Shown here one piece after another: positions 12,651 to 23,700 of a stretch of 64,000 nucleotides of DNA. The translations under genes and the position numbers were made by a program. This DNA comes from Capitulum mitella. Taxonomy: Eukaryota > Arthropoda > Thecostraca > Pollicipedomorpha > Pollicipedidae. The stretch covers positions 8,495,432 through 8,559,431 of the forward strand of contig CP099840.1 of assembly GCA_030062745.1 (NCBI GenBank). Reading direction: 5' to 3'. The first letter of the stretch is position 1; the number at the start of each line of letters is the position of its first letter. The notes beneath the pieces are model-generated. The model was not told the origin of the DNA. It did no database searches and worked only from the letters and a program-made list of their open reading frames with translations.

Positions 12651-12961
12651 TAGATACATACACCGCTTTAAACTTTATTCTTTACTTCCTGCCCATCTCT
12701 TATCAATTGCGGTCGATTTTCCGCTACTATTACTCATTTCCCTTCAAAACCGGCAAAAAATATTGGGTGGGCCCAAACCAACATTGGGTGGGCCCAAATA
12801 AACACTGGGTAAAAAGAATATAAATCGAAAGCCCTAGATTCAGGTCTACATTGGATGCCGTGGACATATCGGGTGCTTTTCAGTGGTCCAGAACGATTTC
12901 TGACGATGAATAAGAGCCAAAACTACTGCTCATATGTGCACCAGTGCTCTCGAATACTTAA

Positions 12962-14161
12962 CCCGCGTCCAACCGTGGGTCGGCGGCGATCACGCTCGAC
13001 TAGGGGGAGGGGCGGTCGACCGCCCCCTCCAACTCACGAACGATTGGTCGCACGATAAAAATAAGCACACCGTTGGAAAGCTCGTGACAAGTGGAGTTCG
13101 AAACTGGTCTCAATTTTAGTTTTGGATAATATGTAAACCATTTAGGTCCTACATACGTTTTCTCATAGCCGACTGCATCAGCCCGAGAAACGGCCTCAAT
13201 CCACGCATAGGTTAAAGGCACCAACGCACGGGTAAAGGACCGCAGATGCCGATACACATCTAATTTCTCACATTTGTTCAATATATCAGCCGAAACGTTG
13301 AGCTAAAGATACGACAATTTTCACACCGGTTGTCGGCGGGCGCCACGGCGGTACGCAGTAAGAAATTAACGGGATCTAATTTTAGCGTTCCTTTATTTTC
13401 GCGACACAAACCTATCCATGTAAATTTTATTGATCTTCGTGGTTCTTGTGATGGTTTCTCTTGCTCAAATTTTGGAAAAATTTATTAGTTACCAATCTAC
13501 ACAACTGGCGGAGCTTTATTCGTGAGAGCCGGTTTGTTTCCAAAATATGCATTTTTTTGAAACTTTTTGAGGTTCTTGGTATTACCTGCGTCTGTGCAGG
13601 CCAGTTCTGCAATTTTCTACCAATTCTGAGTAATTCATCGCTGATTTTGACCGTGGTACATTTTGACTCACAACAGTTATTCGTGCCTGACCTCAAGTCA
13701 ACGGCTGGAAGTCATTGATACTTTGCCCAATGACGGCAACTAGATGTCTGCATCACTCCACACCTAAAAATGTTATGAAAAATTCGGCCAATTTCCCAAA
13801 AAAACGGCAACATGTCCTAAAAATAGGCCTGACATTAGGTCAATGACCCATAAAATTCCGAAAATCTGAGATAGCAGATTTATGGCATCTATTAAGATCT
13901 CTATTTCATGACAGTGTTGTTGTGATATCTTGTTTTCAGAAAAAGTTGCCGGGTGCCTAACATTTTCGGACATAGGTCCGTTTGACCTGGCCTAGGTCAG
14001 ACACCTGACTCGACCTGAGGCCAAAACTTTGAGACAAGGTGTAAAAATGATTAAGCAAAAGGTACACAAAGTTTCGTGGACCTGCATTTGTTTGTTCTCT
14101 CGTAATCCTAGAAAACCCTCAGGGGGACGGTCAACCACCCCCACCCCCAGTCGGGGGCGGG
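12962..14161 (+). mobile_element. TTAA-flanked non-autonomous element, family 2, copy A
   Basis: A 1200-bp element with CCCGC... and ...GGCGGG ends sits between TTAA at 12958-12961 and TTAA at 14162-14165. The opposite-facing copy at 50992-52211 matches it along its length. It has no significant coding capacity. TTAA duplication and CCC-type termini point to mobilisation by a piggyBac-like (or Kolobok) transposase. Near both ends are C-runs embedded in GTCGACCGCC/GGTCAACCAC, and near the right end a GGCCTAGGTCA everted half-site pair. Confidence 0.8.
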
Positions 14162-14704
14162 TTAAAGGCTCCTTCGAGGTCAATAAAAGGCCAAAAGCGG
14201 CCAGCGGCCTCCATGCATAATTCTGATCTCGAAGACCTTCAGCCTCGTCAGGACCAAAGTGCGAATGCCACTGATGCCATGGGTGACACCCATGCATATG
14301 AACGAAAAAGACTGAACATCGTAAAATACTTGGAATGTTTGCTATGTAATGAAGACCGTTGCCGTATCAGGATTTCCCCATGGCATGCACTCGAAAAAGA
14401 GAACATCGACTAGTATCCTGTCAAGGTACTGACCTAAAATTTTCAGGAACTACATAACGTGTTTTGCAAATCAGCTAAGGACAACTTCCGAGAGATCAGA
14501 GTGGTCTTTAGCGGTCAACTTGCGAAAAACCTCACGAGAGGGTTGCACCAAACCAACATGTATTGGCCATCCTTAACGCAATGTAAACGACGACGCAGCC
14601 CTTTTCGCAGTGAACTGAAACATGATACGGACAAAACCATTTACCGCTGTACTATTACTGTGGTCCATGCATGATCCCAGGTGGACGTGATGCGGGCAGC
14701 GCAC

Positions 14705-14819
14705 CTGAGCACCTTCCTGACCGGCGGTCGCATCCCTCTCCAGGTCGCGCCGCTTGTATTCAGCCAGGTCCTTCTTCATGACGGTCCGAGAGCGGCCCAG
14801 CGAATCAGTGTACTCCACC
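14705..14819 (-). CDS. CCDC174 ortholog, coding exon 4
   Basis: The exon is 115 bases: one base completing a Trp codon, then 38 codons starting VEYTDSLGRSRTVMKKDLAE and ending ATAGQEGAQ. The (E/D)W-V-(E/D)Y-x-DSLGRSR-x-x-x-KKDL block is the most diagnostic motif of CCDC174. The acceptor is TGGTCTGACAG and the donor CAG|GTGCGC, the latter weak. Phases fit exon 3 (phase 2) and exon 5 (phase 0). CCDC174 is a nuclear coiled-coil protein reported to associate with the exon junction complex helicase EIF4A3. The acceptor and first 12 exon bases are the last unit of the 47-bp minisatellite that lies immediately upstream. Confidence 0.93.
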
Positions 14820-14984
14820 CTGTCAGACCACAGCAATACACAGCGTCAGTTACAGTGTACTCCACCCTGTCGGACCACAGCAATACACAGCGTCAGTTAC
14901 AGTGTACTCCACCCTGTCAGACCACAGCAATACACAGCGTCAGTTACAGTGTACTCCACCCTGTCGGACCACAGCAATACACAG
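14809..14984. repeat. 47-bp minisatellite, exon-side block (about 3.7 units)
   Basis: Units of 47 bp begin with GTGTACTCCACCCTGTC on the plus strand. On the minus strand each reads TCTGACAG followed by GGTGGAGTACAC, that is, the exon-4 acceptor and the first 12 exon bases. The first unit overlaps the real exon 4. The block ends where a transposon has inserted. Confidence 0.95.
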
Positions 14985-15689
14985 TAGGGTGGATCGAAAA
15001 TACATTTTTTGTCACAAAACAACTTCTTAGGGGTCAAAACACGTGCGCGTGGATCTGAAAACACGGAAAATAAGGAGTAAAAAGATATTAAAAATATTCT
15101 AGAAAGGGCGCACGAAGCGTCTTTGAAGTGAGTTTCGCCGTTCTCCAGCATTAAAGTCTCCATTGGTTTAGCATTACGCATAGCAAGATAGCACCTCGGT
15201 CACCATCCACCGTAGCTGTGCGTAGCTTTGCGGGCCTTTTAGTGTCTGTAGTTTACGGATAGGTGATGAGCATGGATTTGAGCAAATAACAGGAGACTAC
15301 CAGGTAAAATAAAGTGGTAGACAGACAGTAGCCCTTACGAGCTAAGACCGCGCACCAGTGAGCCTCACGACCTGCGATAGATGCGGACTACAGAGTCCGA
15401 GTAGAATTCGTGGGCCTCCCACACATATCGTTGCCCACGCTGCTCATCTCTGAGGACGCTCTTGGAAACCTTGATCGGTGCCGGTAAACGATACCTCGCA
15501 GCGAAGAGCTTTGTTGTCATCAGGGAGCGGTCGAATCAGACAGACACGTCAGAAGAGTAGCGCGCTGGTCCCTGGACTGTGGCGTGGTGACCAGAGATTT
15601 AGTACTCGGGTGTGTTCCGTCAGCATGCGGATCGCAGGGGGTGACATTCTGTGACATTCTGTGACAGTGACATTCTGAACTGAGCTAAA

Positions 15690-16373
15690 ATGAGTAATCC
15701 ACGACCATCAACAAGACAGAGAACGAAACACCCTCTGCTGCAAACAGGTCCGGACGCTCTTCCCATAAACCAGCTACCGTGGAAAAGAAAAGTGTATGCC
15801 TTTTACGTGAAGACACGGAGTGAAAGGACAACGCCTTCTGGAAAGAAGCGGACAAAACGAGAAATAGCAAAAGCAGTCAAGGACGCCATAGTAGACATCT
15901 GGGACAGAGCCAGTCTTATTACGTGGATACCAGTGGACGACGGAGAGGCGTCCCAAATGGGTGACACGTCGGGTAAGACCGAGAGAGAGATGTCAAATGT
16001 TATTTCGGAGAACAGGGTAACACAGAACGTAGAAAGACTGGCCATAACGGGGAGAACCTCATGAAATGGTCTTCGAAACGCGAACGGGGCAAGGGTCGAA
16101 AGTTCGTGAATATGCAGCGAGAGTACGATGGCTTATTTGGCATCATGTGATGCCGATGCGATCTTGCTGATGTCCCCTGTGGCACGTGCCCAGCTTCTAA
16201 AAGGGTGCAAGCTCAAGAAGCAGCTGTCCTCAAAGACCACCGAAGAGAGAAAAAGCTCTACATAGGCGGCGTTGACCGGAAGACAACCGAGGAAAATGTC
16301 CGAAGGCAGAAGAGAAGGGGGAAAAGAATGAAACTAGCGGGAGAGACAGAAGAGGGACAGGCAGCACGATTCT
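15690..16373 (+). pseudogene. N-terminal part of transposase-like protein, broken frames
   Basis: A first frame from ATG 15690 runs 124 codons (starts MSNPRPSTRQR; contains PWKRKVYAFYVKTRSE and KRTKREIAKAVKDAIVDIWD) and stops at 16062. A second frame, open before and through 16061-16373, carries QREYDGLFGIM, an in-frame TGA at 16148, then CRCDLADVPCGTC and KKLYIGGVDRKTT. The clustered CxC...CxxC pattern looks like a zinc-binding module. A GTAAGA...GAG segment at 15973-16010 could restore the first junction as a 38-bp intron, but the internal TGA and a second shift before 16373 have no such explanation, so this copy is probably decayed at its 5' end. Confidence 0.7.
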
Positions 16374-17951
16374 GAGGAAAGGGAACTGACCGAAGAGGAT
16401 GCAGATGACGACGATGATAGCAGTGAAAAGTGTCAGACGGGTGATACGGAGGCAGCTGATGCAAGCCGCTCTTATTCACCTAGTTTCGATGATGACGCGG
16501 ACGATGTCGCCATACAGAACCGACATCAGCTTCCGAATTTTTCGCGGATGTGTCATCGGTACGGTATCTCTGATCGCTCCGCGGCTTGCTTGCTGAACGC
16601 AGCTTTGGTTGATTATGGGATAATCACAGAGCACAACAAGGGTGAGCTGACAGACCGCAGCAAAATCCAGCGACAGAGAGACAAATGGGGTAAAGAAGAG
16701 GTGGTTGAAAGCCCATTGCAAAACCGACGTGACCGCTTAGCAGGATTCTATTACGACGGTAGGGAGGGCAAGACGCTGCAGAAAGTTGGTAAGAAATTGG
16801 CGTTTGCCAAAGAACTGCACGAGATAGTGGTTACTGAGTCCGGCCATCGGTATGTCGATCACGTGTCTCCAAATAGCGGAAGTGCTGCAGATATCGCGAA
16901 GGAGTTGCTGGATGTGATACGGAACAACGATGCGCATCCAGTGGTGCTTGGATCAGACGGCATAGCGGTAAATACCGGCCGCAACAGTGGTGTGAACAAG
17001 CGAATCGAACTGGGTGTAGGCCGTCCGCTCCAGCAAGCTATATGCGTCATCCACATCAACGAACTGACGCTGAGACATGTGTTCAAGGATGCTGATGGTG
17101 GAACGGGTGGTCTAGCATCCTTCCACGGACCAGTTGGCAAAACCTTTCAGAGAGATCTGACCACACTGCCTTTGGCTAAGTTTGAGCCAGTGCCGGGACT
17201 AGTTCCTTCAATTCCGGTAGAAGTTCGAAATGAGATGAGCAAAGATCAGCAATACCTGCATGACATGTGTAGGGCCGTCCCGGCAGGACCAGAAGGTGTT
17301 ACCCAGTGCTTGTTGGCCTTAGAACCAGGGGCCATCCATCAAGCCCGTTGGGTTACACTTGCAAATAGAGTACTCAAACTGTACCTGTCCACAGAGGCTC
17401 CAGCACCGGCGCTTGTACGGCTAGTACATTTTATACTAAACCAGAACGGCCCCGGATGGTTCAGATACAGACTTCATTCAAATATCAGCGACGGAGTAAA
17501 GAACCTGTTCTTTCTGATATCGCTGTCAAGAAAGCTGCCGGAGAGAGACCGTAACATCACGCAAAAGCTGCTTCGGCGCAACGGGTTCTGGGCCCACAGT
17601 GAGCATGTCCTGATCGCTATGCTGGCCGACGATCAGCAGGAGAACAGGATGCTGGCGGTAGAGCGCATAAGGAGATGTCGAACCAGAAGATGCCAGGACC
17701 AGGATCCAGATGGCATACGCCAGTTCGTTATCCCTGACATCAGCTTCCATGCCGAGGAGTACCACCACATGATTGACTGGCAAGATACAACGGAACCACC
17801 CTTCGTCATGGAAATGTTAGACGAGACCATCGCAGCTGTTGTGGAAACACCAATGGACTTCAGTGACTTTCCCTGCCACTACCAAGGGGTCGAACGATGG
17901 GTGAAAGCAGTCACACAAACGGCAGAGAAGAAGGCGGACGTCATGCACTGA
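16338..17951 (+). CDS. Transposase-like core protein, RNase H-like (putative)
   Basis: One frame is open from 16338 to TGA at 17951, with a Met at 16548 beginning 467 residues. An acidic stretch (EEDADDDDDSSEK) leads into the core. Counting from that Met, notable motifs are FYYDGREGKTL (about 68-78), VVLGSDGIAVNTG (132-144), a VIHINELTLRHVF block (167-179), FHGPVGKTF (192-200), ARWVTLANRVLKLYL, RRNGFWAHSEHVLIAMLADD, and near the C-terminus DFPCHYQGVERWVK. The D70 and D137 motifs plus the conserved RW and the late acidic positions suggest a DDE/RNase H-type integrase. I recognise a similar, unnamed family in aphids and cnidarians only from memory, so the superfamily call is open. Confidence 0.72.
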   Translation, partial: RERQKRDRQHDSEERELTEEDADDDDDSSEKCQTGDTEAADASRSYSPSFDDDADDVAIQNRHQLPNFSRMCHRYGISDRSAACLLNAALVDYGIITEHNKGELTDRSKIQRQRDKWGKEEVVESPLQNRRDRLAGFYYDGREGKTLQKVGKKLAFAKELHEIVVTESGHRYVDHVSPNSGSAADIAKELLDVIRNNDAHPVVLGSDGIAVNTGRNSGVNKRIELGVGRPLQQAICVIHINELTLRHVFKDADGGTGGLASFHGPVGKTFQRDLTTLPLAKFEPVPGLVPSIPVEVRNEMSKDQQYLHDMCRAVPAGPEGVTQCLLALEPGAIHQARWVTLANRVLKLYLSTEAPAPALVRLVHFILNQNGPGWFRYRLHSNISDGVKNLFFLISLSRKLPERDRNITQKLLRRNGFWAHSEHVLIAMLADDQQENRMLAVERIRRCRTRRCQDQDPDGIRQFVIPDISFHAEEYHHMIDWQDTTEPPFVMEMLDETIAAVVETPMDFSDFPCHYQGVERWVKAVTQTAEKKADVMH

Positions 17952-18158
17952 TACTGGCAAAAGCCCGGTCCAGGACTGATCTGCCAGTCACGGACACGAG
18001 GAGGGACTTCTATGACGGGCTTCGAGTGACAAGTGACCGCTGAAGCTGGTTTATTAGTGTCAGCGGAGTTTGTTGTGGAATGTCATTCATCACAAATAAA
18101 TAGTCCTGGTTTAACGTTGTGTCTGGGATGGCGTTTCATGAATGGTGAAGATAATAAT

Positions 18159-18160
18159 GA

Positions 18161-18191
<31 letters not shown>

Positions 18192-18211
18192 GATGAAGAT
18201 GACAATTATAT
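18159..18211. repeat. (GAT)n trinucleotide repeat
   Basis: An imperfect GAT/GAC run lies between the transposase stop and the right inverted end of the transposon. Confidence 0.9.
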
Positions 18212-18508
18212 GTTTCGATGGTTGCCGACATGCCGCAAACAGCGTTTGTTCGGCGCATGCGCTAAACGCCGAAAATTATCACTCACAGGATTCACATAGA
18301 CTTATGAAGGGTTACCTTCTTGTGCAAAATGTTTAAAGCAATGGAAACTTCAACGCCTAGAAGGCGTATTCCTGGTCCCAAAAATGTTTCGTGCGCCCTA
18401 TCTAAAATATTTTAAATATTTTTTTGGTCCTCATTTTTCTTGTTTCCACATTCGCGCGCACGCGTTTTGACCCCTAAGAAGTTGATTTATTTTTTTCGAT
18501 CCACCCTA

Positions 18509-19423
18509 ATACACAGCGTCAGTTACAGTGTACTCCACCCTGTCAGACCACAGCAATACACAGCGTCAGTTACAGTGTACTCCACCCTGTCAGACCACGG
18601 CAATACACAGCGTCAGTTACAGTGTACTCCACCCTGTCAGACCACAGCAATACACAGCGTCAGTTACAGTGTACTCCAGCCTGTCGGACCACAGCAATAC
18701 ACAGCGTCAGTTACAGTGTACTCCACCCTGTCAGACCACAGCAATATACAGCGTCAGTTACAGTGTACTCCACCCAGTCGGACCACAGCAATACACAGCG
18801 TCAGTTACAGTGTACTCCACCCTGTCAGACCACAGCAATACACAGCGTCAGTTACAGTGTACTCCAACCTGTCGGACCACAGCAATACACAGCGTCAGTT
18901 ACAGTGTACTCCACCCTGTCAGACCACAGCAATATATAGGGTCAGTTACAGTGTACTCCACCCAGTCGGACCACAGCAATACACAGCGTCAGTTACAGTG
19001 TACTCCACCCTGTCAGACCACAGCAATATATAGGGTCAGTTACAGTGTACTCCACCCAGTCGGACCACAGCAATACACAGCGTCAGTTACAGTGTACTCC
19101 ACCCTGTCAGACCACAGCAAGTACACGGCGTCAGTTACAGTGCACTCCACCCTGTCAGACCACAGCAATACACAGCGTCAGTTACAGTGTACTCCACCCT
19201 GTCGGACCACAGCAATACACGGCGTCAGTTACAGTGTACTCCACCCTGTAAGACCACAGCAATACACAGCGTCAGTTACAGTGTACTTCACCCTGTCGGA
19301 CCACAGCAATACACAGCGCCAGTTACAGTGTACTCCACCCCGTAAGACCACAGCAATACACAGCGTCAGTTACAGTGTACTCCACCCTGTAAGACCACAG
19401 CAATGCACAGCGTCAGTTGTAGT
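18509..19423. repeat. 47-bp minisatellite, distal block (about 19 units)
   Basis: Continues the block at 14809-14984 beyond the inserted transposon, with the same period and phase. Variants include TGTCAG/TGTCGG/CAGTCGG and AATACACAGC/AATATATAGG. All three forward frames lack stops, giving a 47-residue pseudo-repeat that is not a protein. It ends in a degraded unit at about 19423. Confidence 0.95.
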
Positions 19424-19647
19424 GTGCCACATCCTTCCGAGCCACAGCTGGGACTTCTTAAGTGAAGGTATGCATGCTCATCAACATGGTGAGTATGATC
19501 CCATTATTCAGAAATCCCATTTTAAGTCACACGAATCAATTGCATAGACATTTACATTACGTAAACACTAAAATCCGGAACACCGAACTGCAGCAAATTT
19601 GGTTTCAACTGCAACATTAAGGTTCGTAATATCACACATATCATCAC

Positions 19648-19716
19648 TGATATTACGAACTGTGATATTACGAATTGTGATATTACGAAATGTGATATTA
19701 CGAACTGTGATATTAC
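19648..19716. repeat. 15-bp tandem repeat
   Basis: About 4.6 copies of TGATATTACGAACTG with single-base variants. Confidence 0.92.
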
Positions 19717-20581
19717 AACTAATATATAGCACACATATCATACATAGCACGCGTTAAAAGGTATCAGGAGTTCAGGAGAAATCTACAGCACTAAACACAT
19801 CAAAACAGGGACCGAACGAATATAATTAAGCCATGTGGCAGTCTAATTCTTGCTTTGTTCCTATTCATCCCATTTGTATGGTGGGCCGCATAAATTTGTA
19901 TTTCGTACCATACTGGATTTTATTTCACTCACACCGGTTTCCACCTGACGCCCCATCTGTATCAGCCGTGCGTAGTACAGTATCCAACCTTGTCCGCAGG
20001 GGCAATTCTGCGTTCATGACATAGACGTAAGGTACTCAAACAACAAAACTGGGAAAGGCGAAAATGTGTTTGCATGTAAATCTAACAGCGCCTTGAAGCC
20101 GACGGGTCACGCAAAATAATGTGCATCGCTATGAGACAAATGTCATAGCACCAGCGTTGATATGTGAGGTATTTCAGACACAATAACATGCCATACTTCC
20201 ACACACGTAACTTGAGCTGTAGCGCGCATAAATGACTCGCCAAAAGCAAACGACTCGCTGTAGGTCCAGAGCTTGGGCTGAGGGGGCAAATAAATTTTAA
20301 AAACATTTCTCACTGCGCAACACACTTACAAATAAATTCTGCAACAAACTGAGAGGAAGAAGCCCCCATCTTCGTCGTCACGCGGCCCTGGCTCAAAGCC
20401 TTCGCGGAAGCCAACCTTCCACCATGAGAACGTTTCTTGCGGGCATATATGCCGTAGACAGCAATCCTGAGCACAAGCGAAGGACGCAGCAATCCGGGCA
20501 AGCTTGCTTACAATGAGCAGCATTCCTTCCGATCTTTTCAGATCTCCGATCGGTTTGCCGCCCAGCCAGCGGAGGTTCCTG

Positions 20582-20764
20582 ATGGTCCAGGACCAGACAG
20601 TCCAGGGGCCGGACGGTCCAGGGGTCAGACGGTCCAGGAGCCGGACGGTCCAGGGGCCAGACGGTCCAGGGCCCAGGGGTCAGACGGTCCAGGGGCCGGA
20701 CGGTCCAGGGGTCAGACGGTCCAGGGGTCAGACGGTCCAGGGGCCGGACGGCCCAGGGGCCGGA
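20582..20764. repeat. 16-bp GC-rich minisatellite
   Basis: Alternating GGTCCAGGGGCCGGAC and GGTCCAGGGGTCAGAC units, about 11 copies. Open frames across it are compositional artefacts. Confidence 0.93.
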
Positions 20765-23700
20765 TGGCAGGACGATCCGTGGAGGGACAGTCCAGGGCCG
20801 AACGGTGCGCGGGCCGGCGGGCGGCCGTTCCTGTACCGGAGTCGTTATCGAGCGGCCGGCCGGCCCGCCAACGTCACGTTCTGCACGCCACGCCGCGCCG
20901 CGCCGCGCTGCGCTGCAGACAACAGAGGCTGGCCATCGGCCGCCCACGGCCGCGGCCGCGGCCCGCGCACCGCTCGCTGCACAGCGAACGCGTTATTTCC
21001 GCCCGCTTCACGTCATCAAACGGCCCTCCACCACCGACTTCGGTCCCCGGCGAGGGTACAGAGCTGGACATCAGGCTCGCGCCACGCTAGATGCATGAAA
21101 AGCACTGTTCGTCAACGTGCCATGGTGAGGGCTCACTTGCGCGGCTGCAGGCTACAGCTGCACAAATGCCCTATTTGGCCGTATGAGCTTTACAACAGGA
21201 CGATCTACAAACGCTCCAAAACTGTACGTTTCGCGCCACAAGGGTGTAAACATGCATGCAAGTGACGCACTGATGTGCTGAGACGCCAGAAACCAAACAA
21301 GACGACTACCACAAGCCGCATAATTGTCAATCTTCCACAGGACGTGACACTGTGCCGAGCTCCCACACTACGTACGTACACACACTGTAACGAACGAAGT
21401 TAATAACAAAGTTAGTAACAAACGGCCACAGTCCGTGATATACTATCAGACGTGCACAATACGCGATACAGTGTCAAACGCCCAGTCGGTGGTACGGTAC
21501 CAAACACGCACCTCCAATGATACAGTGTCAAACATCCATAGTCGTGATACCGTACCAGCACCTAGTCAGTGAACCAGTGCTGAACAGACACAGTCAATCA
21601 CAGTCAATGCCGCTAAAATCCGTTGTCACATCGTTGCCCGTACACCAGATTCAGACGCTGGTGTTTCTTTGCACCCGTCCCGGTGTGTCATTCCCTTCAC
21701 GCGATGCACAATGGGCGAGCTTTCACGAACCAAATTAGTAAAGCTCAATAGTCCCATAGCTGTTTGGTCCAATTTTTGGTGAGCTTTGGCGACGGACTTG
21801 TTTTTACTACAACAGACAAAATTTATGGCGACAAAACGTAGTGATACTGGTTTAACACTACCGAATGATACGAATTTATGTTCTTTTTTCTAATGGCTTT
21901 GGATTTTAGTTCAACGGCACATACCAACTAAACACCGGAAACATAACGCATGAACAAACTTTCCCTCGTTCGCTGCAGCGGTACCACCGTTACGGGAGGT
22001 CAAAGGGATCACCAGTGGAAGCCAGCCTGTAATGTCAACTGCTATTCACAAATTACGTAGTTTTGTTGACGAGTACCTGATTGGTCGCTGGCATTACCGG
22101 AATGTCATCGTGCACTGAACCACATGGGTCAGCCAGTGCATTCAACCTCCCTCACTCGGTGAGGCGGACAGTTTGAAACAGTCCAATGGGGCGGGTCTAG
22201 AAAACGAACACTCAAAAGGAAATCACGAAACAGAATACAAGGCAATGAATACATCTGCCCATTTATGTCCTCCCCTAATTTCCATCATCCGTTGTGCGAA
22301 ACATTTATCCATCTGACTTTTTGCTCGAGTGTCGTTATGGAAACGGGCAATATGCTGACTGGCAGGCACAGCATTTAATGGACACAAAATACAACGGACA
22401 GCTCATTGAGCATTTATGGACATTACGACTGTAATACCAATCACGATGAAGTAAAGAAGACCCTAGCGTACACACATGTCTTCAGCGTCATACGCATGCA
22501 TATATGTTACGTGTTGGGAAGCGCCGCACCGACCGGCCCGCCGCCGGGCCCGGTCCTGCAGCGGCCACCTGGCCGATCCCTGCGCCGGCTGCGCCGCAAT
22601 ACTGCGTCGCGGATGCCGGTGTCCCGCGGCTGTGGCCGGGACGTGGCATAAGCGACCGTGTTTTGCAACTGTTGTCAAAAGGCACACGGCATCAGGACGT
22701 GGTGTAAGAAAAACTTCAACCTCGCTAGCCAACAAACTAACTTCACAGACGGACTTTAACTGCGCGCCACATCCGGCCAGGGACGTCGCCAAGAGGCCGG
22801 TACTGGAAGGACGGAGCCCCGAAGTGTGACGATCCCGCGCTTTACACATCACTTCGTCATATGTACTGTTACTATGCTATTGCCCACCGTGCTGCTTCTG
22901 CCTATGGCCGACCATCGCGGTCCCCACAAGCGAAATCCCAACCACCTCTGCATGGCTAATTCGAATCGTTCTAACCTCCTCCCCTGCCTCCGAGTTCACC
23001 ATTCGACTGACGTTCCCAGGACGACAGGCGTCGGCAGCAGCCGGTGAGCGGTCGCCGGCGCTCAGTGTGGCCGTCCGTTCTGAGCCCCCCGCCAGAGCGG
23101 CTGCGCCCCGAGCACGCCGATGGCTCGGCCGGTCCGCCGATGGCCGGGCGGAGCCGGGGGAACGCCCGGCCGGATGCCGGGTATTAGCCTCGCCGCGCCG
23201 GCGCCGGCGCGGACGCACTGCCCCGCCGTCGGGTCCGATGCCGCACGCGCCGTGTGCAGTAACACTGTCCGACGGTCGGCGGAATGCCACGGACCGGCAG
23301 GCCGGCCGCATTCCGAGCTAGCGTGCCGCACATACTCGCCCTGCGCAATCGACCCATGAATGCCCGACACCCAAAATGGCTCCCTCAAGTGAGTCGGTTA
23401 CTGTTTCAAAATGAGACATTAAGCTTTGGCGCCGGTGTCATGTTGTTTGCGCCGCGATGTTTCAAGCACTCAAAGTTCATTGCGGGGGCCGAAACAGGAA
23501 CGGGAGCAGACCGTCTGATCACGCCAACCCGTCACACTTCCAGCAGGGCACGGCGTGTGGAGTATTCGGAGCGGACGGCCTGAAATGCCAGCGACACTTT
23601 CAAAGTCCGCAATGTTCCGCATTTTGCTAGTCGGCTTTGATACCGGCAGACGTCTGACTCGTGCCTCTAGGCCAGGTGATAGCAATACTCTTCAGCAGGA

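Larger units (their letters stand above)
14985..18508 (+). mobile_element. Complete 3.5-kb DNA transposon with long inverted ends
   Basis: The element starts TAGGGTGGATCGAAAA and ends with the reverse complement CGATCCACCCTA. The inverted ends stay alignable for about 130 bp on the left (14985-15116) and 120 bp on the right (18388-18508), including a shared AACTTCTTAGGGGTCAAAAC segment and GGGCGCACGAA at the inner boundary. The 8 bp ATACACAG at 14977-14984 recur exactly at 18509-18516 and occur once in the target repeat unit, so this is a clean 8-bp target-site duplication. Inside is one rightward transposase-like frame. An 8-bp duplication is typical of hAT and a few other superfamilies, but ends this long are unusual for hAT. 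Confidence 0.93.

Noticed and set aside
14573-14704. Extension of the exon-4 frame to the left
   Set aside because: The phase with exon 5 requires the CAG|GTGCGC donor at 14704; beyond it similarity to CCDC174 ends.
18528-19547. A 339-codon open frame and its partners, repetitive QYTASVTVYSTLSDHSN-type protein
   Set aside because: It is the 47-bp minisatellite read through. The unit lacks forward stops and 47 is not a multiple of three, so all forward frames are open.
20393-21265. Long frames on both strands in GC-rich DNA
   Set aside because: 16-bp minisatellite plus CG-rich flank; low complexity, no domain.
23190-23360. Cys-containing plus-strand frame with possible thrombospondin-like spacing (RRSAECHGPAG, ELACRTYSPC)
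   Set aside because: No Trp cluster, no coherent splice sites and competing open frames in CG-rich DNA.
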